Assembly (NCBI RefSeq): GCF_958299795.1
Contig: NC_133203.1
Span: forward strand, 3,553,221-3,617,220
Length of the DNA stretch: 64,000 nucleotides
DNA from: Porites lutea
Taxonomy: Eukaryota > Cnidaria > Anthozoa > Scleractinia > Poritidae
Direction of reading: 5' to 3'
The notes under the pieces were generated by a model. That model was not told the DNA's origin. It saw nothing but the letters and a program-made list of their open reading frames with translations, and searched no databases. This document shows positions 25,314 through 36,422 of this stretch, piece after piece. Every line of letters starts with the position of its first letter. The stretch's first letter is position 1. Position numbers and translations under genes: made by a program.

Positions 25314-27202
25314 TTTCAATTCCTCGATGCTAAAAGAAATAGAAGTTAAAACAAAAACATTTTAACATGAGTAACTAGATTGTGTTTTTAACGTTGTCTA
25401 ATAAATCGAGGGGGTTTAGTGTTAATTAGACTACGCTTGACATGGCCAAAACATCCGAACAACGCAGATATCCAGTGCAATCTTAGCTCTCTCCCAGTCT
25501 TTACTTTATCTACTACCAGAAAAAAACTAATTGCTAAGAACATAACGAATAGGTAGTAACTAGCAAAACCAAAACATGTGCCTTAATAGTTTGTTTTGAT
25601 AAGTGATACCTGGTGACTCTCCTTGTGGACCCAGTTTGTTGATGTATTTTACAAGACGAAAACAAAATTTTACAAGGTACAAATACTCAATAGGTAAGAT
25701 TACTAATCATTCGTCCACCCTCGCACCATATACTAGAGGCCGATACTTTTCTCTACAAACAAAACTTCCTTTGGTTATTGACAGGTTTTGGAAATGTAAT
25801 CTCCAAAGACGATCAAAATATAAATTAACTGCTACGAGCTGCAAAAACAATTATCTTAGCGATAATTAAGAATAGTCACTACAAGCTATAAAGAAAGTGA
25901 GAAAATTTCAAACTCATCAATCAGAATTATGTGGCGTCGGATAACTTACCGCCAGTTGAGGAACTGTTGAAGATATTGGTCAAATACATTTGTCTCAAAG
26001 CACTAGAGATCAAAGCTTCGCTACTGATGTAAGAATACGATATTTAGCTAACCCAGATCATAAAATTATTTACCAATTAATTATTTACAACATAAGTTTA
26101 AAACATAGCTCTCTTGTGTTGCCAAGGACGTTAAGAAACAGAGCGTTTGCAGGCATTGAACGATCAAACGGTAGTTGTATACATGTTTTGGCTTTGCGTG
26201 ATCATTAGGACAATGCCAGAGCTACGAAAATGTATAAATACGTGGCTAAAACAAAGCTTAAAACGCCAAGCTAGGAGGTCAAAGGTGATGATCGCCTACT
26301 AAGTGAACGTATCGATGCCTTTAATTTGTCGAGAGGTGGTGTTTTAAGGTTATATTGAGCCTGTCAAGGACCTCAAACTGGGTCTTCAAGCGCTACCTGC
26401 AAATCAGGATTGTTGTCACTTCACGGCGCAACGAGCGAATTAGAACAATTCAGGGCGTGTTATAAAGCTCTATCGAGGACGGGCGTGTCCCTTAACTGGA
26501 TTTCTCTGGCACTACCTCCGAGATGCACCTATGTTATAGTCAGTAGGTGCAACGGCCGGTGAACCATGGCCAAACAACTGAAAAGCCTTTCAAGTATCCT
26601 CGTGGTGATAGTGACAATACGTAAATAAGTCTGATTTTAAATCCAAGTCAACAATTTTGTAACGTATTACAAGCAGTTCTCGGTCTGAGCTACTAGACGC
26701 TTACTCTTTGATATTATCCAGGTCGAAAGTCCTGAGGAGTACTTCTTATCACTAAAAGTGGCGGCTGTTATTTTTTTCCGTATTGTTTGTTGGAAATTTA
26801 AATATTTTACAAGACGTATATGAGCAAGATAGTCGATTTCCAGCCGTTTAAGGGAGCCCGAGCCGCAAGAAATGGCCAGTATTCGAGTCGAGGAAAGAAC
26901 CAAAAAGGAACGACGATATTTGCCTTGCAGTATTAAGCAAATCAAGGCAATCAATTGCCATGGCTACGCTTAGGCCTTTCCCCAATAATGGTCTGCTAAC
27001 AGAGTCAGCTAGCTGTTCATATGTCAGTCTATGGTTCTTGCATAAACTTTCCTTGTCTAAACTAAAAGGCTAAGTACTGTCCACATTGTCGCCCTTTTAG
27101 ACGATGAATCTGTTATCTCCAATTACCGGCTAATCTCTGGGTCACCCCTGAAAAAGGGGGGCTAATAACCGGGGAACCGATGTTCTCTTTAAGATAATAA
27201 TA
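25314..27202. other. 5' flank and non-coding stretch
   Basis: The upstream region of the gene starting at 25313. A minus-strand acceptor-like CTTTTAG lies about 20 bases before the ATG, and donor-like sites occur near 25606 and 25947, so a non-coding 5' exon is possible. I see no other gene. Confidence 0.35.
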
Positions 27203-27378
27203 GGAAGCTTAAGCAAAGTCGTTTTTGCGCGACGTATGTCAACCGGAATTGAGCGCTTTTCCCTTCTAATATGCCTCGACGCTGTCTTTGCTCTTATAGA
27301 GACAATCTGACCGAAAATAATGAGAACACCATCGCCCAAGAATACAAAAAGTCCACTTCCGTCTTTGCTTGAGCTCCC
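27203..27378. mobile_element. MITE, GGGAGCTTAAGCAAAG family, copy 2
   Basis: GGAAGCTTAAGCAAAGTCG, then a GACGTATGTCAACCGGAA block, is mirrored at the right by CCACTTCCG and CTTTGCTTGAGCTCC. It is related to 13888-14104 but shorter. Confidence 0.75.
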
Positions 27379-27744
27379 CCCACAATTGCTGGCTGCAAAA
27401 AGAATCTATTTTCTAGCATCTTTCTATGATTTCCGTCTCCTTACTTTTGTAAACGATATATTGGGGGCAGAAATGAATCCTCGCATCGGAAGATTAAAAC
27501 ACAGCTAGTCTGTTTTAGCAAAAGGAAAGCATCGTTGACGATTCCGAAGAAATTCTGTTCTTTTTTCGTTGACTCCTACGAGGTTTGAGAGCTTTGTAAA
27601 GGGATAGTGTTTGCGTAATGTTGATATGGTCAAAAAAGCAAAAACGAATACGTTTATAGGCACATTACATAACGTAAAACAGACTAGCTGTGTTTTAATC
27701 TTCTGATGCGAGGATTAAATTGGTAAGAGCCCGCCCCTCCTTGT

Positions 27745-28130
27745 ATTACAAGCCGATTGGATTATTGTAACAGTCTACTGTACGGACTTCCAAACACTGC
27801 GATCTCCAAGTTGCAAAGAGTCCAGAACGCTGCAGCTAGACTCGTTACCTTTTCATATAAGTTCAGCCATGTTACCGCTGCAATCTATAATTTCCGTAAG
27901 GTATCAATCTGTCTATTAGCTGCGAACAAATTATGGATTACCACTATATTTCCCAAGTGAATGAAATCAAAAACAGTTCAACAGTTTAGATCCTTACTCA
28001 AAACATATCTTTTTAAACAAGCATTCCATTCTTAGTAATATTAATTTTATTTTATTTGAAAATTTCATTAGATTTTTAGAATTCTTGATGTGATGCGCCT
28101 TTGATCATTACATGTTAAAAGGCGCAGAAT
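27745..28130 (+). mobile_element. LINE 3' fragment (reverse-transcriptase C-terminus)
   Basis: The plus strand encodes [20 protein letters not shown] followed by [10 protein letters not shown], a signature of the region after the reverse-transcriptase domain in CR1/Jockey-type non-LTR elements. Further LINE-like coding (FRSLLKTYLFKQAF) follows a stop codon after a FPK-encoding stretch. The end carries an inverted GCGCCTTT/AAAGGCGC pair and a short A-rich tail. It is strongly 5' truncated and inactive. Confidence 0.8.
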
Positions 28131-28316
28131 AAGTAAATAACTATTAGCTTACAAATAGATACAGCAACCACGAAACATAGAATGCGATACTGCGAAAGTG
28201 CTCGGTTACAAATGAACTCTTAAAATGATAATGTTACGAGAACTTTCTCTGGCTAATGCGAAGGAAACTGACGTTTTATCTTACTAAGCTTTTTTTCGGC
28301 ATTATTTCAGAGTGAG

Positions 28317-30880
28317 TTACAAAACGTGTATTCGCAGATTTGTTGCTGTTATATCCTTTTCCAGTGGATTCTTCTTTTTTACTATTTTAGGGATAATTGT
28401 TCGTTTTGCAGAAATATTTTTTCGTAGGGATCTTGAACCTTTTCGATATGTCTTGATCAAGTGGTGTGCTATACTCGGCTTCGAGATTATGGCCTTCTTG
28501 TGAGTTTTTGACACCAATTTGTTATTTCTTATATGATCCCCGCTACTCTCAAATGAAGAATACAGCTTAGAGATGGTTGGTTTTGTGTCTTTGTGAGCGC
28601 TTCCTCGACCATTACCGCTAAATTCCATGCTTCCTGACCCCTTAGATTTCATGGAGGTTATTTTGTTACGGAGACTAAAAGAAGTGTCATCTTCAGCTTT
28701 GGACTCAAAATCACCCTGGCGATGATCGTGGTAAAACTTTCTTTCTGCTTCCTCGTCACTATCTTTGAAATCACCATAGTCTTCCGTGTTGTAGGAATCA
28801 TCGTCTTGTTCCGGTATTCCACGGATGGCTCCATCTTCGTTATATCCTCCAAGCCCTTTGTTTCTAGTCGAGTGACCCATTAAGGCATCGTACATCGCAT
28901 CCTGTTGGGCTGCAACTTTTTCTTCAAGATGTGCCGCCTCTTCAAACTTTTTCTGAGCCTCCGATGTTTCTTTTTTACCTTCTCCCCCAAGGCCCGTTAA
29001 GCCGTTTGCAGTATTTACCGGTGGCTGGCTTAATGGGGATTGGATAGGACTAGCCACCGTCGGCTGGCTAGCTAAAGTAGAATCTTGTTTCTCAGCCGGT
29101 GATTCGCTTACATCCTTTTTATTCAGCATTTCATGAACTCTTTTAAAGAAATCGTTCTCCGCTTTATAAAGCTCTTGTCTGGCCTGAAATGCTTTGACCA
29201 ATTTTTGGGCGGTACCAAATGCTTTTCTTGCTGCCAGACGGTCTTTAGACAAGATAGGCTGGAAAAACCTTTGTTGAGGTTGCTGCCGATGATGATTTTG
29301 CTCCTGTACTGCATTAGCAAATGACAGAAGTTGATCTCCTTTTCCATTTTGTGGCTCGTTGATCTGCTGGCCTTTTGTTGATTCCTCGAGAGAAATATTC
29401 CCTATACCATGTGTCGGAATAACCGGTTTGTTTCCCTGTGTTTGCTTGTTTAGACTCAAATTGGTGCTATTTTTAGCTGGCATGTTCTTTGCATCACTAG
29501 TCAAATTCTTTACGTAGCTGAGGTGTGCAGCTTTTAGAATGTTAGTGATAAATGAAGTGTATTTGTCTAAGAGAGCCGAAGTGCCGCCAGTCGGTTTTTT
29601 GCTTTTGCTACTGAAGCTTGGTTTGGACTCCAACGAGGAGTTGTCTGATGGTTTATGTAGTTTCTGCATTACATTAGCTTGCTCATTACCCCTTAGTTTC
29701 TGAAACGGTATATCGCTGATAACGATACCGGCTTGGTCTTTAGTGTAGTTTGCCTGTTTAAGCTCTTGTAGTAGAAGACGCTTAAGAATTTTTAACTGGT
29801 GTGAATCTTGTTTTGATCTCTGACTCGGCACTTTGAGCTGGGTGGTGTCAGGAATTTTGTCACTGGCACTCTTTCCTTGATTGACAATGTTCGTATTATT
29901 TCGTTGCATTTTTTCCGCTTCCCTTACGGCCATTTCAAGCAAAGCAACGGCATTGGTTAGTTTAGTGTTATTGAGATGACCTATATCTGTTCCTGTGGGA
30001 TCTTGCCCAACGCTCTCCCAAACAATTTGCTTGGCCTTCGCAAATGCTGCCCTTGTTGCGTCTGGGTCAAATGGCTTTCCATGCACAACGATACTTCTCA
30101 ATTCAGGAATTAATGGAAACGTATCATTTTGCACCAGATCTTTGGTTACTTTTGCCTTGGAACCATTGGTTACCTCAGAAGAAATTTTACGCTCACCATT
30201 CGTATTTGTTTGTGACATATTTTGTAATTGTTCATTGACTCTTTCAAGAAATTGAAAAGTATCTTTGAGTGCGTTTTCTGCGTTGTCTTGCTGCACACTC
30301 TTGTTATTATGTGATCCCTTGATAGCTTTATCAAGCCTTACAGCTAGCTTGAGAAAGGATGCGAGGTTTTCCCGATGTCTTTTTCCATGTCTATGGTGGT
30401 GATGACGCCGTGGAGGTACTTCCGGTTTCATTACAACTTTGATGACGTTTGGAACGCTTCCTACTGCAGAGACGGGATTCGATGCCTTCTCGCCGCTTTC
30501 CATTTCACGCATAGCATCTGCTAGAAAGTTCCTTTTGCCGTGGTACACTTTCGTTTTTTTCCTTCCTAGTTCACAATAAATAAGAGACACCTGGTTATAC
30601 GTTGAATGTCTCATGCGATAAAGCAATTATCAGCTGCCCCTGAAGTGTAGTAATTTGGATAGGTTCAAGACTTCAAAAACAAGTGATAGAAATTTACTGC
30701 AATGTCGAATTTTACAATCCATATCATCGTACAAATAGTTCTATAAACAACCTTACTTTCAAGGTCAACCAATAGGTGTTATTTGTAAATTCTGTTAAAA
30801 ATAATTTTCTGCCTCTTACCTGAACGGGAAGCAGAAATTTCTGATAGAAAAAGTATGAGGACAAGCCCCAGAATTCTCAT
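28317..30880 (-). CDS. Secreted His-/Asn-rich low-complexity protein, two exons (769 aa)
   Basis: I do not recognise this gene. Exons 30820-30880 and 28317-30565 on the minus strand join in phase 1 to 770 codons including TAA. Exon 1 is a signal peptide (MRILGLVLILFLSEISAS). The mature N-terminus is basic and has a His patch (RRHHHHRHGKRHRE), followed by the helix-prone ASFLKLAVRLDKAI. The long body is rich in Asn, Gln, Ser and Lys with many N-glycosylation sequons (NMS, NGS, NLS and NTT types). An acidic Tyr-containing segment (DDDSYNTEDYGDFKDSDEE) lies in the last quarter. The C-terminus is strongly basic (KTYRKGSRSLRKNISAKR). There is no Cys-rich or enzymatic domain. A TATA-like box lies about 100 bp upstream of the ATG. 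Confidence 0.85.
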
Positions 30881-30980
30881 GTCTGTGTTGTCTCCCTTAG
30901 AAGGTCATCACATTGGGACATAGATAAAACCTTGCTCCTTTTGTATGGCAGTCTGGAAATAGAAACGTTTTGAAGCTAAG

Positions 30981-30987
30981 ATTTATA
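30981..30987 (-). promoter_or_regulatory. TATA-like box upstream of the 769-aa gene
   Basis: The minus strand reads GAAAATATAAATC about 100 bp before the ATG at 30880. The gene starting at 46713 has nearly the same string (GAAAATATAAAATC) at a similar distance. Function is inferred. Confidence 0.35.
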
Positions 30988-31860
30988 TTTTCGATTTTAG
31001 CGAACTAGAACTGAGATTAAAGGCAATCAAGCATAAAATCGGCAGGTGCTTTAACACTCGACCCGTTTGGTTATACCTGCTATTTTCGTCTTTTCCAAGT
31101 ATCATTTGAGAAAAAAAGACGACAAAAGAAAGCAATGAAAGATCATTTAGTTGTTTAGTTCTTCAGTGTCCTATGGGTCAAACCCAAAGAACATATTTTG
31201 ATGTATGTTGTTTTACCAAATATTGGCCGGACACAGTTCGCTGTCATCTCCGTGGTTTCGTTTTAAGTTTATCCTTTAAAAATTAAATGAAAGGTCTCTC
31301 CTTTACAGATTACTCTAGGACTAATAAATACTCTTATGCCAAGAAAATATAAAAGGAATTTTGAAGTTTTTGCCAGTCTGTTAACTAGACAAAACATCAT
31401 TTGTTATATGAAAGAAATGGCTGGCTTTAATGTACCTGGTGTGTTGACCACCGTGTAATCAATAATAATAAACCATAAATGAAAATATGGACAACATCCT
31501 TAGAATTAATGGTTATTTTAGAGTGCAAAATGTTTAATTCAGAGTCGCTCACCTTTTATAATATTTCCCGATAACGTGTAATAAGGGCTATATTTACCAA
31601 AATGTTCGCAATGTTAGCTAGAAAGTCCAACCTTTAATGATGTAATGCCAAAGCTTCACTCGGATGGCAAAGGTCACATACGCCTTCCTGCCTATAACGT
31701 TTTAAGCATCCATGAACATAGGGTTGCTCTGTCGATTGAAATGTTCTTAAAACATAGACAGTCTTAACGTCTTATTGATGCTGACAGTTTCGATGACTGT
31801 CAGCCATCTTTATCAAAACTTGAAAAACATTAAAAGTGTCAGAAGCCTTAAATAGGCTTC
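30988..31860. other. Non-coding stretch
   Basis: I see no gene or clear repeat here. Confidence 0.4.
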
Positions 31861-32310
31861 TGAAGGAGTTAATTATTGCGAGAAACGCGCAAAGTCACTC
31901 TGTAGACGCCCCCTCCCCCCTGGTTTGGGGGTGGAGATCACTTGTGTCCATATGGGAGAAAGCTGATAGGCTCCCTCGTCCCTGTTCATGGTAGGAGGGT
32001 TCGATCTAATACATATGCTTTCCTTGATCCATCGCTTAAACTTGTTACTTTCCTGCTCAACTATTTCACTTGCTTCCCAATTCATAATATGATTGTTCTG
32101 ACAGACGTGGTCTGTTATGGCTGATTTATGGTGTTCATTGGTAAAAGCTCTGCGGGTGGATCTTGTGAAATTTCTGTCAGAGATCTTTTCTGCTGCCTTT
32201 CTGTGTTCTGTGATCCTGGTTCCCAGCTGTCTCCCTGTTTCACCGATATATACCTTTTCGCATTGGCTGCATGGAACTGTGTCCGGTTTCTCTAAACCTA
32301 AGCTACGAAA
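31861..32310 (-). mobile_element. Penelope-like element fragment, GIY-YIG endonuclease part
   Basis: The minus strand encodes CSQCEKVYIGETGRQLGTRI followed by TEHRKA, typical of the GIY-YIG domain that ends Penelope-like retroelements. The reverse-transcriptase part is missing on this strand. It is an old, incomplete copy abutting an opposed fragment at 32303-32800. Confidence 0.8.
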
Positions 32311-32800
32311 CGATATGTGGATGACATCCTAGAAATCATTAAGAGGGGAAAGGTGGAGGCTCTGACAGATCATGTCAACGGAATAGACAAAACAAACAGC
32401 ATCACATTCACGCACGAACCAGAGAGAAATGGCCAGATCCCATTTCTGGACACTCTTATCACCAGGAGGGAGGACGGATCCATCAAACTACTGGTTTACA
32501 GGAAAGCCACACAAACAGACCAGTACCTGTCGTTTCAATCGCATCATCTACTTCAGCACAAACTTGCTGTCATACGGACGTTATTGGAAAGGAGTGACAG
32601 CTTTGTCACGGAAGAAGAAGACCGTAAACAAGAGGAAGAACACATAAGAACAGCCCTCCATACATGTGGTTACCCGAATTGGGCGATAAAGAAGGTCAAA
32701 GAGCAAATCAACAGAAAGAAAGCTATTAGAAAAGATAGATCCAGTCTACGCACAGAGGAGAAAAGTCTAACCTCGCGTGTAAACAACGAATGCTAAGATG
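32303..32800 (+). mobile_element. Penelope-like element fragment, reverse-transcriptase part
   Basis: The plus strand encodes the reverse-transcriptase catalytic motif in KRYVDDILEI, then FLDTLITRREDGS and VYRKATQTDQYL, which are characteristic of the C-terminal part of Penelope-like reverse transcriptases. The rest of the element is missing. It is an incomplete fossil in opposite orientation to the adjoining endonuclease fragment. Confidence 0.85.
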
Positions 32801-33054
32801 AAGAACTACACCGAAGCTATTTTCAACGAAATCCAACATTTAAAGATGATTACTGTGCTTTAGATGTAAAAAGTTTCAACTTTTCTTTGCTAAGATTTTT
32901 CAGCCGAATGCCCCCATATATGAGTGGATAAGTTATTCCGAATACAAGACAAATGTTTTAAAACCAGTAGAAACCTTTAAGCTCCAAAATCAATTTCAAA
33001 AACATCATTTTCAAACTTTTTTTTCATTAAAAGTGAATGACAGGAACGATTTCA

Positions 33055-33540
33055 AGAGATTAAAGTTCAGACATTCTGAATTCAAGAGTTAACTTGCAGT
33101 TCCGATTTATTCTTAACTTAAGAGTTTGAAGTTTCCATATTCTTAAATCGAGAGTTTAAAGTTGCGACATTCTGAATTCAAGAGTTTGGAGTTATGACAT
33201 TCTGAAGTTAAATGTTTGGAGTTCTGAATTTAATTCTTTGAAGTCATGGCATTCGGATTGGAAATCGAATGTTTGGAGTTATGACATTCTGAAGTTAAAT
33301 GTTTGGAGTTCTGAATTTAATTCTTTGAAGTCATGGCATTTGGATTGGAAATCGAATGTTTGGATCTCCAACATTCTGAATTCAAATGTTTGGACTTATT
33401 GAAACGGAACTGTTAGCAAATTGTTGTTGCTCGAAATATCGTGGTTGTTAACATGATCAGTAGGCCGGATGATGACGGATGATTCCGAATTCAACAGTTT
33501 GGAGTTCCGACATTCTGAATTCACTAGTTTGGATTCTATT
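33055..33540. repeat. Degenerate tandem repeat (GTTTGGAGTT...ATTCTGAATTCAA)
   Basis: Variants of GTTTGGAGTT, GACATTCTGAA and TTCAAGAGTT recur about every 25-35 bases. A longer block containing TTCTTTGAAGTCATGGCATT is present twice (about 33229 and 33322). It is a non-coding, AT-rich minisatellite. Confidence 0.7.
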
Positions 33541-33589
33541 GTTAAGGAGGCAATTCAATAGCCTTTTCCCGAGCATGGCCGAGGATTTA

Positions 33590-33712
33590 AACTCGAGACA
33601 ACTGAGAAACAAATGCAGCTAATGGTCAGAGCGAGACTCGAACCCGGGGCTCCGGGTCGCGATTCTTAGGCGCTTACTCCCAGGCCATTCTTCCCTCACA
33701 CCCTGGATCTCT
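33590..33712 (-). mobile_element. tRNA-like SINE fragment
   Basis: On the minus strand, GGCCTGGGAGTAAGCGCC is followed about 30 bases later by GGGTTCGAGTCTCGCTC, a good RNA polymerase III B box. The pieces do not fold into a full cloverleaf with an acceptor stem that I can trace, so a tRNA-derived SINE remnant is more likely than a working tRNA. Confidence 0.45.
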
Positions 33713-33959
33713 CATTGTAGATTGGATTAAGAGATTATGGAAATACATGACTGTTTCTAATAAAGTTTATTTTTGATGTTATGAAAACTGAAAGAAGTAC
33801 TTTGATCAGAGCACATGAACTTGAAGTGCAAAAAAAAGGCATTAGTGAAAATTTTATTACTATATTAAATAAAGTGTTCTCTTTATTGTTGGGTATTTTC
33901 AGTGAAAGTAAAAGACATTGGAGTGGCGAATTAATGATGATGGAGGGTTTAAAAACCTT

Positions 33960-34560
33960 ATTCCCGGTTATCCCAATTGTCCCAGTTGTCCCGGTTGTCT
34001 CGGTTGTCCTATTTGTCCCGGATGTTCCGGTTGCTCCGGTTGTCCTGGTTGTCCGGGTTGTCCCAGTTGTCCCGGTTGTCCCATTTGTCGCGATTGTCCC
34101 GGTTGTCTCAGTTGTGCCGGTTGTCCCCAGGTTTCCCGGTTGTCTCGGTTGTCCTAGTTGTTCCAGTTGACCGGGATGTCCCAGTTGTTCTGGTTGTCCG
34201 GGTTGTCCCGGTTGTCCCCGTTGACTGGCTTTTCCCAGTTGTCCCTGGTTGTCCCGTTTGTCCCAGGGCTTTTCAGGGCTGTCAGGGTTATCCCAGTTGT
34301 CCCGGTTGCCCCGGTTGTCCAGGTTGTCATAGTTGTCCCGGTTGTCCTGGTTGTGCCAGCTGTTCCAGTTTTCCGGGTTGTCTCGGTCGTCTCGGTTGTC
34401 TCGGTTGTCCCAGTTATATGGATGTCCAGGTTGTCTCGGTTAACCTCGTCTTCCTAGATGTCCCAGTTATCCTAGTCGTCACGGTTGTCCTGGTTGTCTC
34501 TGTTTTTTCCGGTTCTCCCGTTTGTCTTTGTTGTCCTAGTTGTCCTGGTTGTTTTGGTGG
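33960..34560. repeat. GGTTGTCCC minisatellite
   Basis: About 600 bp of GGTTGTCCC/GGTTGTCCCAGTTGTCC-type units with a period of 9 (multiples of 3) and many point variants. The period keeps several frames open, giving VPVVPVV, LSRLSRLS and CPGCPGC strings on the plus strand and GQP-like triplets on the minus strand. No start context, splice site or non-repeat coding sequence supports a gene. Confidence 0.85.
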
Positions 34561-35423
34561 TCGTGGTTATCCCACTCATCTCACTCATTCGGGTCATACT
34601 GGCCATCCAGGTCATCACAGGTGGTTTCGGTGGTTTCTTTTATCCCGAGAATCCAGGATTAAAGGGGATGCTATACGCTGTATCGGTTATGTGCGGCGGA
34701 AATTGGTATGGTTTTAAAATCTTCTGGTGCTGAATTTGGTATGGTGGCTGGCTGTTTGAGTCTCACACAGATTGATGTTTAGTGTAGTTCTGGAAGCTGA
34801 GTCAAGAATTGGTTATGTTTTATCAATTGTGTTTTGAGAAACGCAATTGAAATGTGAAATAGGGAATCATGGTGAAAAAGAAGCACGCCGTAACCCCCCT
34901 CCCTCCTCCCCCTCTCCCATAGCCTTTCTGTTCCGGAGAATCAGTTTTAAAAAATTGCAGCTTCCTCTGTGCCCTAAGTTGTCCATGTCGTATAAAGATA
35001 CGCTGTACGTCTATCCTTCAGTGATAATGACAAACGCTAGATAAGTTCCAGGTTAATTCAATTTTATTTGCACTTCTGGGTCTCATACGTTTCAAATTCT
35101 TTGGAGAATTCAAGTCACTATTAGATATGCAAAAAATTATCTTCTAATTCAGTCTGTTCCTCAAAAGGAAGGAATTTGTTTCAACAGCTTGTTTTCTGTG
35201 CTAATATCTTAATTAACACGGTCAATGGTATTTGTATCATATTTTGTCCACATGCTAATAGCTATTGGAAGCAAATCTTCCAAGGCTACCACCCCTGAGT
35301 ATACGTTAACGTACGTGAACGCATATGTAAGTCAGACTCTGTCCACAAAAAAACGACGTAACCAACCAATTGAAGCTGGTCTTCAGACAATGTTTCCTCA
35401 GGCTACATGATGGAGGCAAAGTA
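34561..35423. other. Non-coding stretch
   Basis: I see no gene. The sequence just after the minisatellite is ordinary AT-rich DNA with one C-rich patch near 34890-34920. Confidence 0.4.
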
Positions 35424-35782
35424 CAGCAGCGGATCAAGGGGGAGGGTCCATGGGGTCTAGACTTCCGCTATTGACCTGACCTTGTTTGAGACTGAAATTC
35501 TTACATCGGCAGGATGGTATATCACTTCTTAACAGGTTGATTTTTTTATGAAACGCGCGTTGCATGAGGATATTAAAAAATGCAATCGTTTTTGGGTACC
35601 CTCCTATATTCTGTTCGCCTCTGCTCGTAAAGCAGTATTTCGCCCGCCAACGACGACCGGCGCTCACAGATTGAGAAACACGTAGTCGTCTTTGCTTTCT
35701 CAGCTGGTCACAAAAAAAGTTAAACAGTCCTTTGTGGACCAAAGTTTGGACCCTCAATCAAAAATTCCTGGATCCACCCCTG
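35424..35782. mobile_element. Probable non-autonomous DNA transposon (CAGnnGnGGATC ends)
   Basis: The left end CAGCAGCGGATCAAGGGGGA and the inverted right end CAGGGGTGGATCCAGGAATT are similar, and both are followed by GAGGGTCC-type sequence. It is about 359 bp. A minus-strand open frame inside (35434-35757) has no recognisable domain and is probably fortuitous. Confidence 0.55.
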
Positions 35783-36422
35783 AAGTGACTGTACTCATTT
35801 TTAAAACACTGACGTTGCAGCGCAGGTTCAACGCTGTAGTCGCGTCGTAACTGAGTGTGGTTACTTGTTAATACTCTAGCACTCACAATATTCGTTTAGC
35901 TCCCGTGTTCAAATGAAATCTTGCAAGAGATTTTTAAACGGTGTCCCGATTCTTGTGGACGAAATCTTTGTTAGCGTTCACGAACGAAAACGCATACGTG
36001 TGGAACATTAAAAATGAACCAAATAAATAAATGCTTTTGTATGATGACAATGTTTTTGACGATGTTCTACTTGCTTATCATTATGTCGAATTCTGGCAAC
36101 ACTAAATTGAGACGAAACGATGATGATCTTTAAAACTTCCCACCACGATAACAAAACTATTTAAACAGTATTCGCAACCTTTTTCAAATTATCATAGAAA
36201 GCCTCAAAAAGCAAAGAAGAGCTTTAAGAGTAGTAATATTATAGAGAACTGTGAAGCAAAGAAAGCTCAAAAATCTTCGAAATACTTTTCTTTCATGCGT
36301 GTCGTCTTTCTTACAACATACGAATCAAAATTACGTCTAATAAAAACAACGGTTACGAAATTGCTTCATAAGTTTGTATATTCATGAAAGTGGATTGTTT
36401 CTGTTTTCTTTGACTTATCTCT

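Noticed and set aside
33590-33712. Working tRNA gene on the minus strand
   Set aside because: The B box is good, but I could not trace an acceptor stem or full cloverleaf. A SINE remnant fits better.
33960-34720. Long open frames giving VPVV, LSRLSR and CPGCPG strings, and a minus-strand GQP collagen-like reading
   Set aside because: The repeat period is a multiple of three, so frames stay open without selection. There is no start context, signal peptide or splice site, and the GQP register breaks within the array.
35434-35757. Minus-strand 107-codon frame
   Set aside because: It lies wholly between inverted ends of a likely transposon and shows no known domain.
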